From Chromobacterium alticapitis (GTDB lineage: Bacteria; Pseudomonadota; Gammaproteobacteria; Burkholderiales; Chromobacteriaceae): DNA of 37,178 nucleotides. The position numbers and the translations under genes were made by a program. Below, one piece after another: positions 15,862 to 23,761 of the stretch. The stretch's first letter is position 1; each line of letters opens with the position of its first letter. The notes below the pieces were generated by a model. That model made no database searches. It was not told where the DNA came from and was given only the letters and a program-made list of their open reading frames with translations. The DNA lies in NCBI RefSeq assembly GCF_002924365.1, contig NZ_PQWB01000049.1:1-37178 (forward strand). Direction: 5' to 3'.

Positions 15862-17085
15862 TCAATAAAAATAATCGAACACCAGTTGCCAACTCTGCTG
15901 CGGCATCGCCGCGCCATACTGCGTCAGCGGCCCGCCGTCGAATCGCTGCCACTGCAAGGCCAGATCGACATGGGACCAATGGTAGCGCGCCTCTACCCAG
16001 TTCATGCCGCTACGGTCCACCAGGCTGGTCTGCCGCATCGCGGCCAGGTCCAGGCTGTCCACCAGCGCGTCCTGCCAGCTGGCGCGCAACAGGGCCGCGC
16101 GCCGCGTCAACAGCGAGGTCGAGTTTGCCATGCCCTGGCGATAAGACCCATAGAACGGGCTTTGCCGCAGACGGTCCCACTCGGCCGCCTCGGGCGCCGC
16201 GCCGTCGTACTGGCCCTCGAGCGTCAAGCTCAGCTTGTTGGCGCCGGTCCAGGTGCTGCCCAGCGCCAGCCGGTTGCGCCAGCCGCCGGCCTCCTCACCC
16301 AGCCAACGCCGCCAATCGCTCTCTGCCTGCCCGCCGGCCCATTCGACGTAGGCTACGGTCGAATCGGTCAGCACATGGCTGAGGTTGAAACCGAGCTGCG
16401 GCGAATCCCCGCGCTCGTGAAACAGCAGCCATTGCGGGTTCCAGCTTTCTGAAAATTGATAACTGAAAGCCAGCAACGCCCTTTGCTTGGGATTGCTCGC
16501 GCCCCAGTCCGGACTCAGGCCGTTGGAGGTGGGCGCGTCGGCCAGCTTGGGCGACCAGATCGCGGTCAGCGAGGCGGCTTCCCACAGCTTTTGCCAGCGC
16601 AGCATGACGTTGCCCAGGCGGTTCTGTCGCAAGCTTTCCTGATCGGCCGACACCACCGAGCGCACCGCGCCCTCGCCCAGAAAATCCGTGGGATTGTAGC
16701 CGACGCCGACGCCGTAGCGCGTGTTGACGCGGCCTATGTCCAAGATGTTCTCATTGCCGAAGGCGCGGCTCAGATAGGCTTCGCGCAGCGTGTTGACGCC
16801 ATGGCTGCGCGCGGGCGAATTGTCGAAGCGCTGATCCAGCCTGTCCGACAGCACCGCCCGCCAGTCCGGACTGAGCCGGCCGTCCCAGCGCAGGTCGACA
16901 GACAGCCGCTGCGAATCCGGCATGGTTTGGTTGACGATGGCGGCGGCTTCGAACAGCAGCTGCAGGTCGCGCGGTTTGTCCGTCATGGCCGGCGTTTGGT
17001 CCGCCAACTGCAAGGCCGACGCGTCGTCATCGGCCAGAGCCGCCGCCGGCAGCGCCGCCAGCGCCAGCATGCACCAGGTTCGCAT
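15862..17085 (-). CDS. Predicted outer-membrane beta-barrel protein
   Basis: 407 residues with a signal peptide (cleavage about ALA-DD, residue 18). The mature protein shows many alternating amphipathic strands with aromatic girdles and ends in the aromatic string FDYFY, typical of barrels handled by the BAM machine. No TonB box or plug domain is seen. I do not recognise a named family. It starts 3 bases after the LolA-like gene, inside an operon with an ABC transporter, which suggests it is the outer-membrane element of that export pathway. The role is inferred from context. Confidence 0.7.
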   Translation of the reverse strand: MRTWCMLALAALPAAALADDDASALQLADQTPAMTDKPRDLQLLFEAAAIVNQTMPDSQRLSVDLRWDGRLSPDWRAVLSDRLDQRFDNSPARSHGVNTLREAYLSRAFGNENILDIGRVNTRYGVGVGYNPTDFLGEGAVRSVVSADQESLRQNRLGNVMLRWQKLWEAASLTAIWSPKLADAPTSNGLSPDWGASNPKQRALLAFSYQFSESWNPQWLLFHERGDSPQLGFNLSHVLTDSTVAYVEWAGGQAESDWRRWLGEEAGGWRNRLALGSTWTGANKLSLTLEGQYDGAAPEAAEWDRLRQSPFYGSYRQGMANSTSLLTRRAALLRASWQDALVDSLDLAAMRQTSLVDRSGMNWVEARYHWSHVDLALQWQRFDGGPLTQYGAAMPQQSWQLVFDYFY

Positions 17086-17088
17086 CGC

Positions 17089-17862
17089 TTACTCCGCCCG
17101 GAAGCGCGGCAGGTAGTCGCGCTGCAGCCAGGCTTCCGGCACCTCGCGCCAGGCGTAGTCGCTGTTGCGCATCACCGTCACCCACTTGGGGTTGAGGCCG
17201 TCTATGATCACGGTCTCGCTGGGCCGCTCCCGGCCCAGCGCCTCCCGGTAGCCGCGGTAGTACGCCGTTTTCAGCAGGCTGCCGCTCTCCGAGTAAAACT
17301 TGGCCTTGCGGCTGCGATAGCCATCCTTGTCCAGCCACAAGTCGATGGCGTGATAGGTGACGCCGCCGTTGCGCGCCGTCAGGCGCAGCTTGTAGCAATG
17401 CCGCGTCTGGCGGTCGCCGTCCTGGATGTCCTCCTCTCCGTCCAGCTTGGCGGTGTAATCCAGCGCCAGGTTCACCGTCACCACGTCGCCGTTGGAAGCC
17501 TGGCCCAGCAGACGCTGCTGCGGCGAAATCGGCACGCTGGCCTTGCTGGCCGGATCGTAGAACCACAGATCGTTGCCGTTCTTCAACATCAGCTTGCCGG
17601 CGTCGCGCGCCGGGCTGACGAAGCGCAGCAGGCTGCGGTACTGGCCGCTCTTCTCGTCGGCTCGCGAATACACCGCCAGCGCGCTGCGCTCGTTCTCCTG
17701 GCCGTCCTTGTAGCCGACCAGGGAGACGATCAAGCCAAACGGCTTGCCCGGATTGCGCACCGCGTCGCTGGCCGCCAGTATCGTCTGCGCGTCCGGCGCG
17801 GCCAGGGCCTGAGAGCCGGCCACAGACAGGCCCAAGGTCAAGGCTATCCACATCTTTTTCAT
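17089..17862 (-). CDS. LolA-like outer-membrane lipoprotein-sorting protein
   Basis: 257 residues. A signal peptide (MKKMWIALTLGLS...ALA, cut near 22) precedes a mature domain that matches the LolA-like sorting family (PF17131 type): RSLLRFVSPARDAGKLML, then NDLWFYDPASKASVPISPQQRLLGQASNGDV, and later IDLWLDKDGY. These proteins form an open beta-sheet that holds lipid or a lipoprotein's acyl chains in the periplasm. It lies 10 bases after an FtsX-type permease, so it probably receives cargo from that ABC transporter and passes it to the outer membrane. Confidence 0.85.
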   Translation of the reverse strand: MKKMWIALTLGLSVAGSQALAAPDAQTILAASDAVRNPGKPFGLIVSLVGYKDGQENERSALAVYSRADEKSGQYRSLLRFVSPARDAGKLMLKNGNDLWFYDPASKASVPISPQQRLLGQASNGDVVTVNLALDYTAKLDGEEDIQDGDRQTRHCYKLRLTARNGGVTYHAIDLWLDKDGYRSRKAKFYSESGSLLKTAYYRGYREALGRERPSETVIIDGLNPKWVTVMRNSDYAWREVPEAWLQRDYLPRFRAE

Positions 17863-17872
17863 GTTTTTCTCC

Positions 17873-19249
17873 TCAGGCGTGGCGCAGCGCGTCCACGATC
17901 ACGGCGCGGGCGGCGCGGCGGGCCGGCCACCAGGCGGACAACATGGCCATCAGCATCAAGCCCAGCGCGGTGGCCAGCATCATGCCGCTCTCGCCCCACA
18001 GCCTCACATAGATGGGCGATGGATCCACCTGACCCGGCGGCAGCCAGGTCAGCCCGGCGTGGTTGATCAGCGCTGCCAGCAGCAGGGACAGCGCAATGCC
18101 GCAGACGCTGCCCAGGCCGCCCAGCATCACGCCCTCGCACAGGAACAGGCGCTGGATGCCGCCGCGGCGCAGGCCCATGGCGCGCAGCGTGCCTATCTCC
18201 ACCGTGCGCTCCATCACCACCATATTCATGGTGTTGGCGATGGTGAACAGCGACACGCAGCCTATCAGGATGGACAGGAAGCCGAAGATGGTGCCGAACA
18301 TGCCGGTGATCTGGCCGTATTGCGGCTGCAGCTCGGTGAAGTCATGCACGGCCAAAGGCTGGTCCTTCAACGCCGCTGCGAACAGCTGGGCCAGCCGGGC
18401 GCGGGCGGCCGGAATCTGCGCGGTGTGGCGCAATTGCAGCTCGATGGCGGTGACGCGCGGCTCGTCGGCGCCGTACACCAGCCGCTGCGCCTGAGCCAGG
18501 TGCAGGCTGATGTACATATCGTCCAGCTCCTTCACCCCCATGCTCTGCGCCTTCACCACCTGCAGCCTAGCCACATTGGGCGCGCCGCTGGCAGTGGCGG
18601 CCAACAGCTCGATGCCGCCGTCGGGCTCGGGTTGCGGCGCGGCGGCGGACAGCGCGGCCAGGTCGGCCGGCATGCTTTCGCCGCCCTTGTCTTGCTTCGG
18701 CGGCGGCGAACAATGCTCCACTTTCAGCGCGTCGCACAGTTGCAGCACCCGCGCCAGGCCCTTGCCTATCACCGCCGCATTGGGCGCGCTGCCGGTCAGC
18801 GCCGCCGGCTTGGCCGGGACGCCGAAATGGTAGTCGTCCCACTGCCGCATGCGGTTCTGCCCATCCACCTCGCTGCCCTGGGCGAACACAGTGCGCGAGG
18901 CGCCGGCGGCGTAGTGGCCGGCGATGCCGCCCAGCGACAGCGTGGGCGTGGCCACCAGCAACATGGGTTTGAGCATCGGGTCGTTCTCGACCACGCGGAT
19001 CACGCGCTGGTAGTCGCGTATGCCATAGGCCGCCGGATTGCCGCTGCCGTACTCGAAAAAGTCCTTCTGCTGGATCTGCAGATGGCCCACGCCGCGCACG
19101 AAGCCGGTTTGCAAACCGTACTGCACGGTGCGGTTGTAGCCGCCGAACAGCAGCAGGGCCACCACGCCCGCCACCATGGTGCCCAGGGTGGCCAGCGTGC
19201 GGCGGCGGTTGCGCAAGAGATTGCGCCAGGCCAGTTTCACGGTATTCAT
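17873..19249 (-). CDS. FtsX/MacB-type ABC transporter permease
   Basis: 458 residues. One membrane helix near 20-42 is followed by a large periplasmic domain (about 45-320). Three more helices lie in the C-terminal FtsX domain: TIFGFLSILIGCVSLFTIANT, GVMLGGLGSVCGIALSLLLA and MMLATALGLMLMAML. The stretch MERTVEIGTLRAMGLRRGGIQRLF is the typical coupling segment for the ATPase. This topology is shared by LolC/E and MacB, which act on substrates in the periplasm or outer leaflet. Its ATG overlaps the ATPase stop (ATGA at 19246-19249), so the two subunits are translationally coupled. Confidence 0.88.
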   Translation of the reverse strand: MNTVKLAWRNLLRNRRRTLATLGTMVAGVVALLLFGGYNRTVQYGLQTGFVRGVGHLQIQQKDFFEYGSGNPAAYGIRDYQRVIRVVENDPMLKPMLLVATPTLSLGGIAGHYAAGASRTVFAQGSEVDGQNRMRQWDDYHFGVPAKPAALTGSAPNAAVIGKGLARVLQLCDALKVEHCSPPPKQDKGGESMPADLAALSAAAPQPEPDGGIELLAATASGAPNVARLQVVKAQSMGVKELDDMYISLHLAQAQRLVYGADEPRVTAIELQLRHTAQIPAARARLAQLFAAALKDQPLAVHDFTELQPQYGQITGMFGTIFGFLSILIGCVSLFTIANTMNMVVMERTVEIGTLRAMGLRRGGIQRLFLCEGVMLGGLGSVCGIALSLLLAALINHAGLTWLPPGQVDPSPIYVRLWGESGMMLATALGLMLMAMLSAWWPARRAARAVIVDALRHA

Positions 19250-19947
19250 GCCATTTCCTTTTCGGCTTGCGGTTGGGGACGGCTGACGCGGCCGTCGCGC
19301 ACCAGGTAGCGATCATCCGCGGCGGCGATCACCTGCGGATCATGCGAAGAAAACACCACGGTCAGCTGATACTGGCGCTGCAAATCGCGCAGCAGGTCCA
19401 GAATGGCGGCGCCGGTCTGGCTGTCCAGATTGGCCGTCGGCTCGTCCGCCAACACCAGCGAGGGCCGATGCGCCAGGGCGCGGGCGATCGCCACGCGCTG
19501 GCGCTGGCCGCCAGACAGCTGGCCTGGGCGGTTGCGCGCCTTGTCGGCCAAGCCCACGGCGTCGAGCAGCTCCATCACCCTGCCCTTGCGCTCCGCCGCC
19601 GGCACCCGGTTCAGCAGCAGCGGATACTCCACGTTCTCGTAGGCCGACAATACCGGCAGCAAATTGAAGTTCTGAAAAATGAAGCCGATATGGCGGGCGC
19701 GGAAATCGCTGAGCGCGTCGTCATTCAAATGGACGATATCCTGCCCGGCCACCGCGATGGCGCCGCCGCCCGGCCGGTCCACTCCGCCTATCAGGTTAAG
19801 CAGCGTGGTCTTGCCGCTGCCGGAAGGGCCGGCCAGCACGGTGAAGCCGCCGGGCCGGATGGACAATTCCACATCCTGCAAGGCCGGCACCGTGACTTGG
19901 TCCAACAGATAGTGCTTGCAGACGCCATGCATCTCTACTGTCCACAT
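19246..19947 (-). CDS. ABC transporter ATP-binding protein (LolD/MacB-like)
   Basis: 233 residues from the ATG at 19945-19947, with AGGAGAG just upstream. It has a Walker A GPSGSGKT (40-47), Q-loop Gln92, signature LSGGQ (144-148), Walker B LVLADEP (164-170), D-loop and switch His202. The family (LolD, MacB and FtsE-like) powers FtsX-type permeases from the cytosol. It is the first gene of the six-gene operon that also holds the permease, LolA-like carrier, barrel and two-component system. A farther in-frame start exists upstream but would read through the intergenic operator-like repeat. Confidence 0.9.
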   Translation of the reverse strand: MWTVEMHGVCKHYLLDQVTVPALQDVELSIRPGGFTVLAGPSGSGKTTLLNLIGGVDRPGGGAIAVAGQDIVHLNDDALSDFRARHIGFIFQNFNLLPVLSAYENVEYPLLLNRVPAAERKGRVMELLDAVGLADKARNRPGQLSGGQRQRVAIARALAHRPSLVLADEPTANLDSQTGAAILDLLRDLQRQYQLTVVFSSHDPQVIAAADDRYLVRDGRVSRPQPQAEKEMA

Positions 19948-20020
19948 CTTGACTCTCCTGGTGATGGGCGATGACGGCACTCTAAACACCGCGGCAGCCG
20001 CTCGCTTCGATCTGCGACGA

Positions 20021-20060
20021 GACGCGCCATGGCGGCGCGAACGGCGCCATTTTGGCGCGA
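20021..20060. repeat. Two tandem 20-base operator-like units between divergent genes
   Basis: Unit 1 (20021-20040) and unit 2 (20041-20060) share 14 of 20 bases and share the core GCGCCAT...GGCGCGA. Unit 2 contains a perfect inverted repeat GCGCCA-TTT-TGGCGC (20044-20058); unit 1 has the looser form GCGCC...GGCGC. The 20-base period places both units on nearly the same DNA face. They lie between the ABC operon (start 19947) and ppk2 (start 20153), so they could serve either. Confidence 0.45.
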
Positions 20061-20152
20061 GCAGCATGACAAACAGTTGATCCAGGACATCGACTGGCCG
20101 GTGCCGGCCGCTTACGATGAAACCCAGCGCCCACCATGCGAAAGGCCAGCAG

Positions 20153-21139
20153 ATGACGCAAGACCAAGACAAGGAAACCCCGACCCAAGAAGCGGAACCC
20201 TCAGTTCCAGCCGCGCCCAAGCGCCGGCAGACGGCCCGCCAGCGCAATGTCGAGCGCGCGCACGAGGAGTCCGTGCACATCATCGAGGAAACCAGCCAAC
20301 AGCCCATGGCCCGTCAAGTGGCGCTGGCGCCGCCCGGCAGCGAGGAAGACAGCGCCACCGCCGAGCTGCCCGCCTCCTACCCCTACCATGCGCGGATGCG
20401 CCGAACCGAATACGAGCGCCTGAAACAGGAGCTGCAGATCGAACTGCTGAAAGTGCAGAGCTGGGTCAAGGAAAGCGGACAGAAAATCGTCATCCTGTTC
20501 GAAGGGCGAGACGCGGCCGGCAAGGGCGGCGCCATCAAACGCTATATGGAGCACCTGAACCCGCGCGGCGCGCGCGTGGTGGCGCTGGAAAAACCCAGCG
20601 AGCTGGAGCGCAGCCAATGGTATTTCCAGCGCTACATCGCCCACCTGCCCAGCGCCGGCGAGATCGTGTTCTTCGACCGCTCCTGGTACAACCGCGCCGG
20701 CGTGGAGCGCGTGATGGGTTTCTGCTCGCCGCTGGAATATCTGGAATTCATGCGCCAGGCTCCTCAACTGGAGCGCATGCTGGTCAACAGCGGCATCAAG
20801 CTGTTCAAGTACTGGTTTTCAGTCAGCCGCGAAGAGCAGTTGCGCCGCTTCATCTCACGCCGCGACGACCCGCTGAAGCACTGGAAGCTGTCGCCCATAG
20901 ACATACAGTCGCTGGACAAATGGGACGACTACACCGCAGCCAAGCAGGCGATGTTCTTCCACACCCATACCGGCGACGCGCCATGGACCGTGATCAAGTC
21001 CGACGACAAGAAGCGCGCCCGCCTCAATTGCATCCGCCACTTTCTGGCCAGGCTGGATTACCCCGGCAAGGACGCGCGGGTAGCGCATGCGCCGGACTCG
21101 CTGATCGTGGGCGACCCCGGCGAGATGCAAGGCGCCTGA
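20153..21139 (+). CDS. ppk2: Polyphosphate kinase 2
   Basis: 328 residues from the ATG at 20153, which has AAAGG 7 bases upstream; an ATG at 20117 lacks a site. After a charged, low-complexity N-terminus of about 80 residues comes the PPK2 core: Walker A GRDAAGKGG (118-126), Walker B-like FFDRSWYNRAGVE (173-185) and the lid SDDKKRAR. PPK2 enzymes transfer phosphate between polyphosphate and nucleotides, mostly making GTP or ATP from polyphosphate. The single-domain form suggests class I (nucleoside diphosphate phosphorylation). It is divergent from the ABC operon and followed by a hairpin. Confidence 0.9.
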   Translation: MTQDQDKETPTQEAEPSVPAAPKRRQTARQRNVERAHEESVHIIEETSQQPMARQVALAPPGSEEDSATAELPASYPYHARMRRTEYERLKQELQIELLKVQSWVKESGQKIVILFEGRDAAGKGGAIKRYMEHLNPRGARVVALEKPSELERSQWYFQRYIAHLPSAGEIVFFDRSWYNRAGVERVMGFCSPLEYLEFMRQAPQLERMLVNSGIKLFKYWFSVSREEQLRRFISRRDDPLKHWKLSPIDIQSLDKWDDYTAAKQAMFFHTHTGDAPWTVIKSDDKKRARLNCIRHFLARLDYPGKDARVAHAPDSLIVGDPGEMQGA

Positions 21140-21151
21140 AGCGGACGGGAC

Positions 21152-21191
21152 GCCTTGGATGGCCTGGCCTTTGTAATAGGCCAGGCAAGGC
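21152..21191 (+). terminator. ppk2: Hairpin after ppk2
   Basis: GCCTGGCCT (21162-21170) pairs perfectly with AGGCCAGGC (21178-21186) around a 7-base loop. Outer GCCTT (21152-21156) and AAGGC (21187-21191) extend it across an asymmetric internal loop. No T-run follows, so it may act as a weak terminator or protect the transcript end. Confidence 0.45.
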
Positions 21192-21207
21192 TATAGACAT
21201 ATTTTCA

Positions 21208-21235
21208 TTGCCTATGAAATCGACATTGGCATAAT
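21208..21235 (+). promoter_or_regulatory. Sigma-70-like promoter of the molybdopterin-fold/kinase operon
   Basis: TTGCCT (21208-21213), a 16-base spacer, then CATAAT (21230-21235). If real, transcription begins near 21242, so the ATG at 21236 cannot be the start. This supports a start at 21305 for the following gene. Confidence 0.4.
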
Positions 21236-21304
21236 ATGATTCGAAAATGCACGACGGATGCCCAAGCCAATCCGCGCGCTTCGTCCACCAGCCAGCTCGC
21301 ATCC

Positions 21305-21835
21305 ATGGATCACCATTCCGCCTGTCACCGACCGCGCCGCCCCGGCGCCTGCTCCGGCCTGGCCGCCACCCTGCTGTCGGCATGGCTGGCCATCGCCTCG
21401 CCATGCGGCCTCGCCGCGAGCCTGGCGATCAGCGGCGACATCGCCCATTTCACCCATCCGCGCGACAATAGCTATGTCTTCAGCCTGGACGCCCTGTCCC
21501 GCCTGCCGCAGCGCGAGATCAGCACGACAACCGACTGGACGCCCAAGGGCACTTTCCGCGGGCCGCTGCTGCGCGACGTGCTGGCCAAAGCCGGCGCCAA
21601 AGGCGCAAGCGTCAAAATTTACGGCGCCGACGACTACAGCATCACCATCCCCATTTCCGACTTCAAGCGCTACGACGCCATCCTCGCCAGCCACTGGAAC
21701 GGCCGGCCGCTCCAGCTCGAGAATTACGGCCCGTTCTGGGTGATGTACCCGCTGCCGGCCATGTCGCAGGCGGAAACCAGCGGCAACTTTTCCTCCAAAC
21801 TGATCTGGCAGGTCACCCGGATGGAAGTGCGATGA
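21305..21835 (+). CDS. Exported molybdopterin-binding-fold protein without the cofactor cysteine
   Basis: About 176 residues from the ATG at 21305; the ATG at 21236 is an alternative but overlaps a probable promoter. Neither has a strong ribosome site. The N-terminus is a signal peptide (basic HRPRRP, then a hydrophobic core to about residue 38). The mature domain resembles the oxidoreductase molybdopterin-binding family: TPKGTFRGPLLRDVLAKAG, GADDYSITIPISDF, NGRPLQLENYGPFWVMYPL. In sulfite oxidase relatives a cysteine ligates Mo; the mature part here has no cysteine at all, so it is probably not a Mo enzyme. Its stop overlaps the start of a hybrid kinase (ATGA), suggesting it is a periplasmic partner or sensor for that kinase. 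Confidence 0.72.
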   Translation: MDHHSACHRPRRPGACSGLAATLLSAWLAIASPCGLAASLAISGDIAHFTHPRDNSYVFSLDALSRLPQREISTTTDWTPKGTFRGPLLRDVLAKAGAKGASVKIYGADDYSITIPISDFKRYDAILASHWNGRPLQLENYGPFWVMYPLPAMSQAETSGNFSSKLIWQVTRMEVR

Positions 21836-23595
21836 ACCGGACCTGGCGCTTCGCGCCGCTCAAAATCATCGGCTACGGCCGCGCCTTCCTCGCGCTGTCG
21901 CTCTTCGCCACGCTGCTGATTTCCGCCGCCTTGTATTCGTCGGTGATCAAGCGGCCGATACCGGACAAGGCCAGCGACTTGTACTGGATGGTGGCGCAAC
22001 TGCAGCTGTCGCTGAACCGGGTGGAGCTGGACGCCTGGCGCTACCGCGCCGGCCAGGCCGGCCTGCCGGACGTGGAGCGCAGCTATGCCATCGCCGTCAG
22101 CAAGTACCGCATGTATTCGCGCCCCTCCGCCGCCCATGACGTGCTGGCCCAGGTCGAGGGCTTCGCGGCGCTGAGCGCCGCCCTGGCCGAAGTGTTCGAA
22201 CAGCCGCCGCGCGAATGGAGCCAACAGGATACGCAGCGATTATCGAGCGATCTGGCGCGGCTGCGCCCCCAACTGGCCGATTTCGCCGTGGGCGCCCGCC
22301 AGCGGGAAAACAGCGAAATGGTGCAGCAGCTGCGGTTGATGGAAAAGCACCAAACCCTGTATTTGCTGGGCCTGATGTGCTGGCTGGGCTTTCTCTGTCT
22401 GTTCTGGGTGGTGATGCACCGTTTCGGCAAGGTCAAACGCCAAGCCTCGCAACAGCAGCAGATATTGGAGCGGGAGCAAGCCGCCCGCGCCGCGCTGGTG
22501 CAAAGCGAGCTGGCGCGCGACACCTTTCTCGCCACCATCAGCCATGAAATCCGCTCGCCGCTGCAAAGCATACAAACCTGCGTGGAGCTGCTGGAGTACA
22601 GCGTGCAACGCGATTCCGCCGGCTACGGCTATCTGGCGCGGCTGAAACACAGCACGGAGCATCTGCTGGAACAGGTGCGGGACATCATGGACGTCTCCGC
22701 GCTGAAGAATCACCAGTTGACGCTGGAGCCGGCGCCGACCGACATCGCCGCGCTGATCGCCACGATAGAACTGGCGCACCGCGGCAATGCCGAGGCCAAG
22801 GGCCTGGCGCTGCTCATAGACTGCCCCGCCATGCCGCCGCTATGGCTGGATGGCCACCGGCTGCGCCAGATCGTGTGGAACCTGCTGTCCAACGCCATCC
22901 GTTACACCGACCACGGCCGCATCGAACTGATCCTGCGCCTGCAGGACAGGCAGTTGCTCGTCATGGTGCAGGACACCGGCGTCGGCATCCCCGACGACAT
23001 CAAGGCCCAACTGTTCCGCCCCTTCGCCCGCGGCAAGTCGCGCCGCCCCGGCAGCAGCGGTCTGGGCCTCGCCATCGTTCACGAGCTGGTCATGCTGTTC
23101 GGCGGCAAGATCCAGGTTTCGACCGAAGTCGGCTCCGGATCCTGCTTCCGCCTGCTGCTGCCCGTCCAGCAAACGGGCGGCCAAGCCGCCTCCGAGTCCG
23201 GCGAGCCGCCTCAAGGCCGCATCCTGTTGCTGGATGACGACGATCACATCCGCGAGTCCTATCACGCCTTGCTGGAGGCCAAGGGCTATCTGGTGGACAC
23301 CGTCTCCACCGTGCCTGCCGCCATAGAACTCGTGCTAGCCGATCGCTACCAGTTGCTGCTGCTGGACCTGCAGGTGGGCAACGCCAGCGGCTACGAGGTG
23401 GCGGAGGCTGCCCGCCGGGCATCGGCCAATCTCCAAACACCGGTCATAGGCATGACCGCGTTCAAGCAGGAATTCAACGACCCGCGCCATGCCCTGCTGG
23501 CCGGCAAGCTGGAGAAACCGTTCAATTTCGGACAACTGCAAAAGCTGCTGGCGCAATGCCTGCCTGCCGCGCAGATCGCCGCCAAAAACAGCTGA
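21832..23595 (+). CDS. Hybrid sensor histidine kinase with C-terminal receiver
   Basis: 587 residues. Membrane helices at about 19-38 and 176-196 flank a periplasmic sensor of about 135 residues that I do not recognise. A coiled linker leads to HisKA with His238 in ISHEIRSPLQS. The ATPase domain follows, with N354 in LLSNAIRY, DTGVGIP (381-387) and SSGLGLAIV. The receiver (about 463-575) has the acidic LLLDDDDH pocket, phosphoacceptor Asp512 in LLLLDLQ, Thr542 and Lys562 in EKPF. No output domain or separate regulator follows, so phosphate probably passes to a partner encoded elsewhere. It is co-translated with the cysteine-free molybdopterin-fold protein. Confidence 0.9.
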   Translation: MNRTWRFAPLKIIGYGRAFLALSLFATLLISAALYSSVIKRPIPDKASDLYWMVAQLQLSLNRVELDAWRYRAGQAGLPDVERSYAIAVSKYRMYSRPSAAHDVLAQVEGFAALSAALAEVFEQPPREWSQQDTQRLSSDLARLRPQLADFAVGARQRENSEMVQQLRLMEKHQTLYLLGLMCWLGFLCLFWVVMHRFGKVKRQASQQQQILEREQAARAALVQSELARDTFLATISHEIRSPLQSIQTCVELLEYSVQRDSAGYGYLARLKHSTEHLLEQVRDIMDVSALKNHQLTLEPAPTDIAALIATIELAHRGNAEAKGLALLIDCPAMPPLWLDGHRLRQIVWNLLSNAIRYTDHGRIELILRLQDRQLLVMVQDTGVGIPDDIKAQLFRPFARGKSRRPGSSGLGLAIVHELVMLFGGKIQVSTEVGSGSCFRLLLPVQQTGGQAASESGEPPQGRILLLDDDDHIRESYHALLEAKGYLVDTVSTVPAAIELVLADRYQLLLLDLQVGNASGYEVAEAARRASANLQTPVIGMTAFKQEFNDPRHALLAGKLEKPFNFGQLQKLLAQCLPAAQIAAKNS

Positions 23596-23656
23596 TGCCC
23601 CGTTCTCAGCGGCAAACTCCTTAACACACCCCCATCCCATCCCATCGCCAGGGGTA

Positions 23657-23686
23657 TTGCCTGCAAAATCAAGATAACGGTATATT
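23657..23686 (+). promoter_or_regulatory. Sigma-70-like promoter of the chemoreceptor gene
   Basis: TTGCCT (23657-23662), an 18-base spacer and TATATT (23681-23686, 5 of 6 matches) lie about 75 bases upstream of the ATG at 23762, in an AT-rich patch. Confidence 0.4.
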
Positions 23687-23761
23687 CGAATCGGATAAGA
23701 ACTTCTACTTAGCCGTATTGCCGCCGTACCCCGACAACACGTTGTTTCGCAGGTAAAGCTC

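Noticed and set aside
17861-19309. A 482-codon plus-strand open frame opposite the ABC permease
   Set aside because: Its composition is His/Gln/Arg-rich and motif-free, while the minus strand encodes a clear FtsX-type permease.
23677-23698. TCGGATAA upstream of the chemoreceptor as a sigma-28 -10 element
   Set aside because: Only 6 of 8 bases match, and nothing like TAAA lies 15 bases upstream; a sigma-70-like pair at 23657-23686 fits better.
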